In this document: positions 32,214 through 43,445 of the stretch, piece after piece
How the letters are laid out: every line of letters begins with the position of its first letter
How positions within the stretch are numbered: position 1 is the stretch's first letter
From: Aquilaria yunnanensis
Lineage: Eukaryota; Streptophyta; Magnoliopsida; Malvales; Thymelaeaceae
Length of the DNA: 64,000 bases
Assembly: GCA_039654915.1 (NCBI GenBank)
Contig: CM077593.1
Span: 74,504,501-74,568,500 of the forward strand
Reading direction: 5' to 3'
Made by a program: the position numbers and the translations under genes
Notes under the pieces: generated by a model
What the model saw: the letters and a program-made list of their open reading frames with translations, nothing else
What the model was told of the DNA's origin: nothing
Database searches by the model: none

Positions 32214-34696
32214 TGTTACCCACTCCGGGGTAGTCCAATTATGGTGCCAAAACTATGCATTTAGACTCCCAGGATTGGTAATGTTCTGTAGGCCATCAGA
32301 ACACTACCCTTAGTGTGCATACCCAAGTGGCCCTCTTGGGCACTATGTAAATACATGCATATTGGTCCAACCATCACACACATATTCACATTTCATGCAC
32401 ACCATGGCAGCAAAGAAGGAAAACACTAGCACAAGTCTTAGTTTTGGCTTCCACACATTAGGCAATCTTGTTAAGTTCCAGTGGCCAGCTACTGCACCTG
32501 TAACTTCCACTAATAAACTGTATCATTCTAGCCTCATAACCCCATGTTTTATTTGCTCCATTATGAATTGGAGACTTAGAGCAAACCAAGGAATTTTTTT
32601 TTACATCAATAGCCCACCTATGGACCAAGTTATGGATTTTTTAAGTTGGTTACGAAATTCTGACCAAATGAACAGTAACTCAGCCAACTTTGTAACATCA
32701 AATCTTTGGCTACAGGGCTCTGAATCCAGAAATTCCAAATCCCCGTTAACCCTCTAGATGTCCTCTAGGTGTGGTCAAAATTTCGTACCAATATTCATTC
32801 TACACAAGGAGATATTAAACTTTAGGTCCAGAGTCGAAATTCTGGCAACTTTTGGACCATTTTGCCCATACAATTTTTCCAAACCATGCAAACACTTCAT
32901 TCACAAGGAGAAAGCCCTCCAAGGCTATCCCATATATGTCCAATACACATATTAATTACATTATCTTGCATCTAGCAACTTTATGTGGCCAAAACAGAAT
33001 TTACAAGTAAGCAGCCTATCATTCACACTTAGGCAGCTTTGCACCACATCACTTACATAGCCAAAACATTACTCAAATGTTCACATACTTGTCTCATATT
33101 ACATACACTACATGTAAATGCATACATGCACTACAATATGGTCTTAACTCAGCTAAATACGCACCCTAGGTTACAGGAGGTCCTGAGACACAATGGACTC
33201 CAAAAACAGGATGCTGGACAGCTGCTGCACAACACAATAAGTACCACCATTAAAAATACCAAATGTGCTCCTAAAATCACCAAACTTTCCAGATCATAAC
33301 TAGACATATGGAAGTTCATGTACCTGAAATTTCAGATCGAAACTCAAACCAAAAAGGTTAGTTTGAAGGTGATCTTTCAGCTGGACCTGAAATGACAGAA
33401 TTGAGGGGAGTAAGTTTCATTGAGAAACTTAGTAAGGGTAGCACTTGGATTCAATAGGCAATGTAACCATAATTAAAACCTGCATCCAAAGACACTAAAA
33501 CACATAAACCACAATGTATATATACAAGATATAGCAACCAAATGCAGCAGCCAAACACAAACAACAAACACATGAAATGTGGCAGCAACATATACCATAG
33601 GTTAGTCCGTAAAACATGTAATAAACTTAACCAAATCACTATGGCAGCCCTCCTCAAGCTAATGCTTGGTCTTAGGAGGATTTTAACACTAGTTAGTACT
33701 AACTTTTGGGCCCTAGAAACCCAGAAATTCGCTGCCATTACTGTGCACTTCACACTAGGTCACAAAACCTTCAATAAGTGCACTCCCCTCACTAAGCTTG
33801 GTTCATCAAGCTCATGGCTCTCTTCCAAGCTTAGCCCTAGCTCCATGGTTGCTTGAAAATACAGAAAACAACCCATGAGAGCAAGAGAACCCTTACCTTG
33901 ATGGGTATGCTGAAATTGGAGCTTGATCCTAGGTGCACTCAAGCAATAGCACCAAATAGCTTCCAATTGTGCTTCCTTGACTTCAATTGCAAGTAGTTTT
34001 GAGTTTGAAGGTATGGTGGCTATGGAGTAAGTGTGGAGGAGAGGGCTGGCTTTCTTTTTTCTGGTGGAGGCCGAAATTTAGAGAAGCAAAGGTGGTCTTG
34101 ACTACTTAAATAGTCAAAAGTACACTAAACACACTTAAGTAGTCTTAACCTTGTCTTATGTCATTTTCCTTGCTACAAGACTATGGTTTCTTAGTCTTAA
34201 TCTCTTGTCCCACATTTGACCATCCTTATCTTCCTTTAGCAGCCCTCCTTATGTGGGATAACCCCACAAAACTTCCATTTGACTTAAGTCATAGACATAC
34301 ACATCTTAAGGCCTACATTAGAACACTTAGGTCCTTTATGCCTTTTTGTGTTTTCTTTGTCCTTAGTTATCTTCCATAAGCAATTTGGTCCTCCAATAGC
34401 ACTTTCATACCATTCATATCCTTCTCATAACTCTCCAAATCTCTTTTGTGAAAGTTTTGCAATTGGGTACCCAAATTTCCAAAATCTTACAAAAAAGTCC
34501 ATAGGTTGCTTGACAAACAAGCAATCCTTAAGGCTTTTCTTGGGGACCAAGTTACCAAATTGGAACACTTTTAAGGAGGTGTTGATCATGCCTTTTACCC
34601 CCCATACTTCAAACACTATGGTGAGAATTACACAATATAATGGTTTTTAGCCATTATGATGCACTTGTAATTCTCCCATTTTGTGAGGTGGTAACA
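32214..34696 (-). repeat. Tekay-type solo LTR (2483 bp), perfect target duplication
   Basis: It begins TGTTACC at 32214, ends GTAACA at 34696, and is flanked on both sides by GGCGT (32209-32213, 34697-34701). It is the inverted counterpart of the LTR at 2933-5294. The many frames inside it (for example 32362-32757) have no support as genes. Confidence 0.95.
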
Positions 34697-34917
34697 GGCG
34701 TGATCTAGACCGTGTTTAATCCAATTTTTTCCCAAACTTGCAATTCAGCTCTAAAACTTGTTCAAACTCTTCTTAACCCATGTTGAGCTAAAATATGACT
34801 TGAAAACAAATTATGAACTGATTAAGCACTAAAATCTACTAAAAACACATCAAAAGGCAAGCAAATGTCAAGGAAAAAGATATAGAAAACATGTATAAAT
34901 ATGAGCATATCACCTAG

Positions 34918-37900
34918 CTATAGTTAAAAAGGGAGGTATAAGATACTGAGATGAAGTTTGGACATTGTGCTACGTTGTAGTTGGTTAGCACTAATCATAA
35001 GTTTTATATTGCTACCTTAGGATGTCTTCTAGTTTTGGTTGTAGGTTGTTATATGTGTTGGGACTCCATTTGGGGTCTAAGCTGTGATGAGCTTTCTTAT
35101 GGAAAACTCGGATGACCAAGGTATCAAGGTTATTTTGGTAATTATAATGCTTAGAAAATTATTTGCAAGCTAAATCCTTGGTTTAGTGGGGTTTAGTAGC
35201 CAAAAATAAGCCGGGCCAAAAAGGGCATTCTAGTCATGTCATATAGTAACCCATTTTTATTGCACGGTTGGATAGAGTAATACAAAATATCAAATTTCAG
35301 GCACCATAGTTTTTCATGATTCTTGCTCTATCATCATGAAATTTTGGATAGACTAAAATGGGCATAGATGGCTTAAATGTGACCCATAAACATCTGAGTA
35401 CTAAATTGCACATTATGGAAAGTTGGAGGCTAGATGTGTAATTAAATCTCTGAGGAAAGTACGCACGGCTAAATACTAAACTTGGCCCTAATTTGTGTAG
35501 TGTTTTCACAATAGTACTAGATTTTCTAAAATTGTCACCAAAGGCACCAGGAGTGTGGCAAAAACAAGTGAAGCGGTGCTTGGGTGACTAACCCCACCCG
35601 GTCACCATCACCTTTGTTTAGCCACCCGAAGCCTCTCCTCTCTGTCATAAACTACCATGGTTAAATCCCTGATGGCCCCAAAAAGCTTGAACCTAGCTAA
35701 TCAAGCCAAATTAAACACAAATTCAATAGGGTTTAGTGAGGAAATTTTATGTTATTGCATGAGGATTTAATCATGAGCTCCAATTTCCTAGGTGAGTTAT
35801 GGTTCATTTTTCTCTAAATTTTTTGGATTTGGTTTGGTCAATTAATTATTGGTTTTGTTGTTAAATTAGTTTCTTTTTTGCTTGTTAGTACAGCATGGAA
35901 AGCTTGGAACAAGCTTGGTTGTTAACAAACCTAAGGTACAGTTTGGGGGAGAGGTAGGAAACAATATTTTATTAAGTGTTTTATCCATTTCTGATTTTGC
36001 TTGGGGGCTAGGTTATGAATTAAAATTTCTTCTTTTAAGTTAATTTTTAGAATTAAGAAAAGCTAGCAAGAAAAGCATGTTAGACATAGAGAAGAATTAG
36101 GACTGAATGGATTAAGGTTCTGGTTCCTATTAAATTTTTCATACTATTTCTTGATTAATTCCTAGTTTTATAAGGGATGGAATAAATGGTTTTTAGTTGT
36201 TTGTAAGAGAAACAAATAATAGAAACCAAGTTTCAAGTGATTGGAACAAAACTTCAGGCAAAAGTAACATTAAGGGTTTTTTATTAAAAAAGTCCATGGT
36301 AAGGGTTAGTTTAGCCATCTAAACCACATGGGTAACTATTTAATTTGGCCTAGGAATGCCTTGTCTTATGGTTAAATTATCAATTATAGGTAATTATTAA
36401 AGCTACTATAGAAAGATTCTTGAAGAGAGTAAAACTAAGACAACCAGGACATTGGCTAGAACATGAAAAGTTTGTATTTAATATTGATAAGGTAAGAGTT
36501 AAATTTAGTTATCACTTGCTTACTTATGTTAATGTTAGTTGGGAAATTTGTATATGGGTACAAATGGCTACATTGTTTAGGAAGCAAGAATAAAAAGAGT
36601 AAGTAAGGGTGAGGTAGCTCATGGTTGGAATTGGTGTGGAATACATTGGGAGTGTGGAGAAATTGTGTAGATAAAGGGTGTTAAATGGCCTAAAGATCTT
36701 GGGAGACCTAAGGGATCCTTGGGAGAGCACATGGAGTTGAGGGTGCCCTAAGTGGGTCAGGGAATCCTAAGGGGGTACTACACCATATTTGACACAGATT
36801 GGCTTACCAATATACTTACTCCTACATGTAAAAGGAAAAGTAAATTGGATGCTAGTGGAATACTAGCAAGTTCATTAGTATACTGGATATGAGCTAGTAA
36901 TTATAAAGAGAATATTAACCAGGTAGGTCATTTTGATGAGGATAAAGACATGTGATTCTCTTATAAATAGTAATAAGGGGGAAATTATAGGCAAGGTGTT
37001 CTGATGGGGCCCTTGAATGTGGTGGTCATACATTTGAGGCCTAATGGTTGGGAGCTCACCATCTATAAGGGAGGTAGCTTGTGGTGACCTCTAACATGGG
37101 ATGATCACTGCTAGCATGCTATAAAAAGTGAATGGATCCAGTGTCATGACTATGTATACATTTTATACACAAAGTCGTATATGGTTGTTACAGGCATATA
37201 AGACCTTACAGACTATTCATGGAATACTCACCTTTTATAGTTACGTGCAAGTAACATGGATATGGAGTATAGCAACCATAACATTGTTTGCCTAGAGGGG
37301 TCAAAGCAGTAGACATTGGGCACGAAGGCACTAAAAAGGAGTCCGACACCATGGGCATTGTGGTACTAAAAGATACACGGTATAAACCTATAATATGGAT
37401 CTTATACTAGGATTTTACGCCATATAAGGTCTTGTATGCCTAGATGAATGCCTTTAGTAACAGTATATCTAATTGGGTGAAGAAACTTGCATGTACTAGT
37501 CCACATGGTATGGGACATGTGTGAGGGATAGTTGCTTAAATGTGGTTAAAGGAAATATATATTTTATGCTTTGGTACTAATTTAATAGTGTTTTTAAGTG
37601 CTGGCCAGCCAAGTTTTTTTTTTTTTGATTTATGTTTAAAATGAATACCAGAGCTACTCATGCATAACTATTGTTAGAACTAAGCTAAGCTTAAGGGCAT
37701 ACATATATTTTATCAAACCGCCGAGCAACAAAATGGTAATGCAAGTAGATAAAATGATCTTCCACATTGTAATGGCTTAATAAGGAGCCATAAGAACTTG
37801 GGATGCCTTACTCCAAATGTGAGTGAGGTGGGTCCTATAGTTCCCGGGTAGGGTAGTGGATGCCTCACAGCTTTTGTTGTTCATGGATTGAGGCAAGTGG

Positions 37901-39094
37901 TGGGACTAGGTGCAATAAGACTCTACAAGTGCACCAAGACCATGTGATGTTGTTATGACCCAAGGGAAAAGGAGTGTCATTGACACCAAGAGCATGTAAA
38001 GCCTATAAGGTAAGGGTTGAGGTGCACTACACATTGACTGTAGCTGAGCTAAGTATGATATTACCCATATGATAAGAGTTAAAAACCTCAAGCACTGGCT
38101 TTGGTAAGAGACTGTTTGATGTTAGAACATTAAATCCTCCAAGGAAAAAAGAAGAAGGAATTAAATGGGCTATTGCCCAAGGTACAGGAATCTTTATAGC
38201 AAAAAGTTCAACACCTTAGTTCAAGTTTTGCTTGAGTGAGCAACTAGGCAACAGTTTGAAAGAATGCCTAAGGGCAAGGCCATTATAAGGTTAAGTTTGA
38301 AGGATTGCCTCAATTGGTAAAAGAACATCTGCTGGAACCTTAGAATAGCTAAGGTTTTTGCTTGGACCCGCTAAGTGGTCATAAAGCCATGTAAAGGGAG
38401 GAAATCTTTAATACGACATAGTGGTAGTAAGTTTTGTTTAATTACTACAATCTCTATGGTTGTAACTAGCTTGGCTAGATAATTAAGACCTTGAAAGGAG
38501 TGTGAGTAGGATAAACTTTTAAGGGAGGCAAGTGTAATTTAACTAAGTAGATTGGTTAAGTTTGTCTATGGGGTTTGCTTGGCTATACAAGCTGAAAGTA
38601 GCTTTTGAAGGTACTTTAGGAGTAAGGGTGACTTGCACAAAAAGGTTAGTAAGTAATGCTGTGGGTTGCACCTTAAGTTTTTAGAGCTCATTCCTTTGGT
38701 GTAGAAATGTTATGCTCTGTAGGGTGACTTCAAGGGATAGCTTAAAGGAAAATTTTTTAATATTAGTCTATTTCCAAGAGGTGTTTCCACTAACTCATTA
38801 GGGTTACAAGCTGAAGTGGGATTAAACTCCCTGTGTACCGGCAGTTATGGGCAAAAGAAGGCTAAGCTACATGGTAAAGAATACATGATGGTACCCTAGA
38901 GCCTGGAAGTAATTGCAAGTGGTTGTCTATGGTGATTAAGTTTGTTGTTGGAAACCAAGTTCTCAGAGGAATGGAGTTAGCTAGGAAGTAAAAATGTTTA
39001 AGGCTTAGGGAAGTTACTCTTTATTAGATGACTTGGCTTAACCACTAGCTTATGGGTGATAAGTGGTAATCATTTGGTGGGTGACTTAAAACCT
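34918..39094. other. 4.2 kb of unclassified non-coding DNA
   Basis: No ORF with recognisable motifs. The first bases continue the leader of the element whose primer site is at 29552. A GAGCTCCAATTTCCTAGGTGAG segment near 35774-35795 resembles the GTAAGG context inside the Tekay LTRs. A poly-T run at 37613-37626 and a 16-bp inverted repeat (37193-37208 and 37425-37440) are the only other structures I noted. It may be a long, old LTR or several; I could not find paired edges. Confidence 0.35.
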
Positions 39095-39312
39095 TTGCAT
39101 AACATTTCAAATTAAGAATTATAAAAATGGGTGCCTCTATCACTAATAATGGCTTTTACGGCTCCAAATTGAGTAAATAATTTTCTTAGAAATTTAACCA
39201 TCATGTTATTTGAAGGTGCACCTTGTGCTTCTACCCATGTAGAGACATAATCCACCACTAATAGAATATACTTATTTACTAAAGATGAAGGAAAAGGGCC
39301 TACAAAACCATA
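39095..39312 (-). pseudogene. Athila-like integrase core fragment
   Basis: Base by base similar to 54693-54905, where the same strand encodes the family A integrase core. It is cut on the left and ends at the 39305-39312 junction, where CCATAAA is shared with the next fragment. Confidence 0.8.
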
Positions 39313-40195
39313 AAAGCCTCAAGTACCTTTTTACTCAAAAGGATTTAAACATGAGGTAGAGAAGATGGTTGGAATACCTAAAGGATTTTGACTTTGTAAT
39401 TGAATACACAACCGGCAAAGCCAATGTGGTGGTAGATGCCTTGAGTAGAAATTACACTGGAGTGCTCAAAGGAAGAGAAGAGAGACATAAGGCTGAGAGC
39501 CTTAATCTTACTTGCTTAGCAAGTCAGTGGTTAAATTGGGAGCATGAGCAACTTAGTGTGCTTACTATTACACCTGAATGGAAGGAACGCATTAAAGAAG
39601 CACAACTTAGTGATGAGAAAATTAGATTGGTGTCTGGCCAAATGAGAGGAGAACTATTCCAAGGATTCTCCTATAGGCAAGGATTGTTATACTTCTAGAA
39701 TAGATTATATGTACCTGAAAAGGATGGCCTAAGATTCCATATTTTGGAGGAGGCACACTCTAGTAAAATTAGCAAGCATCCTGGAGCCACAAAAATGTAC
39801 CATGCTCTCAAAGCTTATTTTTGGTGGCCATACATGAAGCACGACATTAGCACTCATGTAGCTAAGTGTGAAGTGTGCCAAGAAGTAAAGGTTGAGCACC
39901 AAAAATCGGGAGGAAAGCTTCAAAGCTTACCCATACCTGAGAGAAAATGGGGGTCCATATCTAAGGACTTTGTGGTGGGAATGCCACTGACAAGAAGAAA
40001 ACATAATGCCATCTGGGTCATTGTAGACAGATTGACCAAGGCAGCCCATTTTTTCCCAATGAATCTCACTGATTCTTTAGACAAATTTGCCCAACTCTAC
40101 ATAAGAGAGATAGTGAGACTTCATGGAGTACCTAATGATATTGTGTCAGATAGGGATCCTAGGTTTGTTTCTAGGTTCTGGAAATCCCTACGTCA
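39305..40195 (+). pseudogene. Tekay-like RNase H end and integrase fragment
   Basis: Starts at the RNase H block HKSLKYLFTQKDLN, with one in-frame stop. The frame 39369-39698 then reads YTTGKANVVVDALSR and GFSYRQGLLYF. After a TAG the frame 39744-40205 gives the HHCC finger (HPGATKMYHAL, then CEVCQEVK) and the core: SKDFVVGMP with the first Asp, [14 protein letters not shown], and SDRDPRFVSRFWKSL with the second Asp. The catalytic Glu part is missing because an Athila fragment replaces it. This is the best-preserved integrase in the window. Confidence 0.9.
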
Positions 40196-40545
40196 ACCTG
40201 GATGAACATCTTCATATGCTTTGTTAAAAATTTATTGATGAACATTGGTTTGCTGACTATGCTAACTACTTGGTGTGCATGGAATTACCCAAGGACATGA
40301 CATATCAATAGAAAAAGAAGTCCTTTTTAGAGCTAAAATACTACTTTAGGATGAACAATTTTTTTTTAGAATTTTTGCGGATCAAATTATTCACTGATGC
40401 GTACCCTACCCAAATACTGAAAGAATTGTTCAGCATTGTCATAAGGGTCCAACTAGTGGCCATTTCCAAGGCAATACCTTAGCCTATAAGGTGTTGGAGT
40501 TTGGTTTCTATTGGCCTACCCTATTCAAGGACGCTAGATGATATG
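40196..40545 (+). pseudogene. Athila-like RNase H/integrase junction fragment
   Basis: Begins with DEHLYML (the same motif as in FPDEHLYML on the other strand at 55340-55370). It passes a WFADYANYLV segment and a shifted-frame zinc-finger region and ends with FYWP and FKDA-type residues near 40525. It is plus-strand, opposite to the large Athila-like element on its right, so it is a separate scrap. Confidence 0.78.
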
Positions 40546-40599
40546 CATCTTTTCCCGACAATTGTTAGAGGTCCAGAAATTTTTCTCATTGAAATGAGA

Positions 40600-40972
40600 T
40601 AACCTAAACAACCATAATCAGCAGTCAAACATAATTTAGTACATGACCATGTAACCCCTCTGAAACATAAAATATTGCCACTTAATGACATGGTTTGACT
40701 CATGGGTGTGTAACTTAGACATGAGCATGTAAGAGGGTGTGTAAGGCACTACATGGGCGTGTTGCAAAGTGTGTCTGCTCTAAACTTCACCAAAACTTGC
40801 AATTCAACTCCACAACTTCACACAAATCCTTCCTAACCCAAATGAAGTTGAAATATAACCTAAAAGTAAAATATGAACCAAATCAGCAATAAATCCTCGC
40901 TTAAACTTATTAGAAGACAAGCAAATACAAGGGAAAAACATATAAAAAGTATAACTAAGTATGAGCATATCA
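40600..40972 (-). repeat. 3' LTR fragment, family A (U3 part)
   Basis: Similar to 60660-61039, including GGTTTGACTCATGGG and the GGCACTACATGGGCGTG motif. It stops near 40600, so R and U5 are gone. The outer edge of the deletion is uncertain by some tens of bases. Confidence 0.75.
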
Positions 40973-40993
40973 TATTTTTCCTACACACTTGAA
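40973..40993 (-). other. polypurine tract, family A host element
   Basis: The minus strand reads TTCAAGTGTGTAGGAAAAATA directly before the LTR start TGATATG. The purine run is broken by decay; the related copy at 53278-53296 is cleaner. Confidence 0.7.
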
Positions 40994-41019
40994 CTTTTTC
41001 TTGCCCTTAAGCAAAAACT

Positions 41020-41418
41020 CAAAATAAAAATTTAAAAAAAATCATAATTTTAAAACCATTAAATCACAAAAATAGTTGAATCATACTCTTGAGCAAAAGA
41101 GGTATAAAGACGATTGAGTCTTTAAGGGTCTTGAGAAGTTAACAAGACTACCCAGCATACAACACCTTTAATCTAACACTTTTCAAAACAAAATAATTAA
41201 TGGGAACAATTCATCCATCAAAATAAAAATTTAAAAAAAAATCATAATTTTAAAACCATTAAATCACAAAAATAGTTGAATCATACTCTTGAGCAAAAGA
41301 GGTATAAAGACGATTAAGTCTTTAAGGGTCTTGAGAAGTTAACAAGACTACCCAGCATACAACACCTTTAATCTAACACTTTTCAAAACAAAATAATTAA
41401 TGGGAACAATTCATCCAT
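41020..41418. repeat. tandem duplication, 199 and 200 bp
   Basis: Copies 41020-41218 and 41219-41418 differ by one substitution (GATTGAGTC against GATTAAGTC) and one extra A in an A-run. It lies in the 3' untranslated region of the Athila-like element. Confidence 0.95.
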
Positions 41419-42220
41419 AAACTGGCAACCCATATTTTTTTGAAGCTAAAAGGACATCAAATTTTCATGCAAAGTAAAAAGCACAAAGCACACTAAGCTC
41501 AAGCTCACTATGCACTATCTTTCAAACCACAAAACCAAGAATTGGGTGATTAATTGAACTTTTTAATTCTTTTCTTTCTTTTTCTATCTCTTTTCTTTTT
41601 CAAGCAATTTCTTCATGTACCAAAAACATTTATGGCAATTGTACACTAGAGCTATATCTATACCCAAGCTAAATCTAAACAAAATCCAAGATATTCTTTG
41701 ATCACATTCATGCTCTTGGCATTTTTTCAAGTTATGATTGACTCTTGCCATGGAAAAAGACCTAACCTACTTCAACACTAATAACAATTGAGTAATATAC
41801 ATCCATATCACACTTTATTGGTTGTATCATTCAACAACCATCCAAAAATCCATCAACCAAACTTTAGGAGTAATCCAACATAGATACTCAAAACTTAGCA
41901 TTCTTTGAATACTTCACTAAACATAAAAACTTGATGCAAAAATAATAGCTTCTAGAGGCCATACTCCACTAGCTTAACAATGAATTGAAACAAAATTTCA
42001 AAAACAAATTTAGGACAAAATTGATAGATTTCAAGAATCATTTACTTGGTCTTTAAGTTAAGAACTCAAGACATTAAATTAACAACCCCTCTCTAGTAAT
42101 AAGAACATGCTCAATAAGATGAATCAAAATAATTAGGCTCCAAAAAGTTAAAAAATTTTAGAAAAAATACAAAACATATATATTCAAGAATAAAGAAAAT
42201 AGATAAAGGATAAAGATAAT

Positions 42221-42262
42221 ACCCATTCCCCTACACTTAAAATTACAAATTGCCTTCAATGT
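42221..42262 (-). other. hairpin plus internal polypurine-like tract, host family A element
   Basis: In element orientation: ACATTG-AAGG-CAATTT (one stem mismatch), 8 nt, then AAGTGTAGGGGAATGGGT. The tract has the same AAGTGT start as this element's terminal polypurine tract at 40973-40993, 1.25 kb downstream. Confidence 0.7.
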
Positions 42263-43445
42263 ACTAACATAGAAAACAAAGTGAAAAAGAAGGGGTGATA
42301 GAAATTGATTCTGCCCTTGTCCAAAAGTTCCATAAAAAGGGCCATTAATTGAGCTTCAAATTGAAATATGGGGCTTCCAAGAAAACAAAAAACATGATCA
42401 ATCACAAAATATAATGAAAGAAATAAGAAATATAGAAACTATGATAAAATAATATGAAATAGAAAATGAGCAACCGATGCACCAACAACATAGTCAAACA
42501 TAGCGAATGAAAACAAAATGAAAATATGTCTATAGTAGCATAGAAAACAAGTGATGTCATGATGAAAGTTACCACTTTAGATAAGAGCAAGGTTGGTAGT
42601 GGCGTTGGCAAGAGCATCCTTATTGGCATCATTCTCAACATCACTATCCTCACATGGGCATGCTAAGATGACAACTTGGAATGCCTTACATAGACAAATG
42701 ACATGCTATGCAATCAGAAGCTCCATAATCAACTAAGGGAAAACCATGGGTAGAGTTGGGTAATGGACAGCCCTCGCGATCATCTTTAGTATCACTTGAC
42801 CATTGTTGACTAACATGTGAGTGAGAATGGCATACAACAGAATCGATTGCTCCATGGCAATAGCATCGACAAATGGCCAATAGTATAGGTGCTTAGTGAG
42901 AAAAATGAACCATGACCACATAGTGGACAAAAGCTAGGATGGCAGAAGGATCAGACTGTGCCCGTTAATGGTGGTCCACACAATCAGTCCACTACACAGG
43001 GTTTGAGTAAGCTCACCCTACTCTAGCTAAGGAAATTGACCTAGAGTGGTGACAACGATAAGGTGATGATGAATGTCATTGGCACAAAACTTCTGCTCAA
43101 CATTCCAAGTGAATGTCCATAATGAAGTGCCAGAACATAAACCCCTAAAGGCTACATTAGCATAGAACTCCCAAACTAATTTCATCAAAGCAAATGTGGG
43201 ATGTTTGCACAAATGTTCCCAACCCCAACAGACAACAATATCATGAATCTCCAGTGAACAGGTAGTGAAATAGTCAAAGTGTGGCTGAAAGATGATCGCT
43301 TAATCCATGAAGGCCTCGTGGAGAGAGTGTGCCTTTAGGGACACAAACCAGGTGGAAATCTCCTTGGGGATATGCTCCATCTCATCACAATGCAATGCCA
43401 AACCATGGACTCATTATAACCATTAGAAAAGTTTCCATAAACCGC
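42263..43445 (-). pseudogene. Athila ORF1-like third gene, degenerate
   Basis: The minus-strand frame 43212-43027 reads KLVWEFYANVAFRG, the counterpart of the conserved L-V-x-E-F-Y-A-N block of the plant Athila ORF1 family. The frames 42930-42686 continue with hydrophobic Trp- and Tyr-rich segments expected downstream in that family (LLYAILTHMLV). The function of this ORF is not established; it was once proposed as env-like. Several stops and frame changes break it. It is poorly alignable by eye with the copies at 50374 and 62440. Confidence 0.6.

Larger units (their letters stand above)
29585..34912 (-). repeat. Athila-type (family A) solo LTR split by two other solo LTRs
   Basis: Three pieces, 29585-29674, 31096-32213 and 34702-34912, add up to about 1.42 kb and are colinear with the family A LTR at 59627-61039. 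The plus-strand right edge GAGCATATCA at 34912 is the usual end. Flanking ACTAG (29580-29584) and CCTAG (34913-34917) agree at four of five bases, and no gag, primer site or polypurine tract adjoins it, so it is a solo LTR. It landed just downstream of the tRNA-iMet primer site of another element. Confidence 0.85.

Noticed and set aside
32362..32955. Consecutive plus-strand frames of 131 and 65 codons
   Set aside because: They are in the solo LTR at 32214-34696, antisense to the element, and without motif.
42402..42653. Hydrophobic 83-codon minus-strand frame that could be a membrane protein
   Set aside because: It is an AT-rich frame with Leu and Phe from T-runs, lying at the frayed end of the Athila ORF1-like region; no support.
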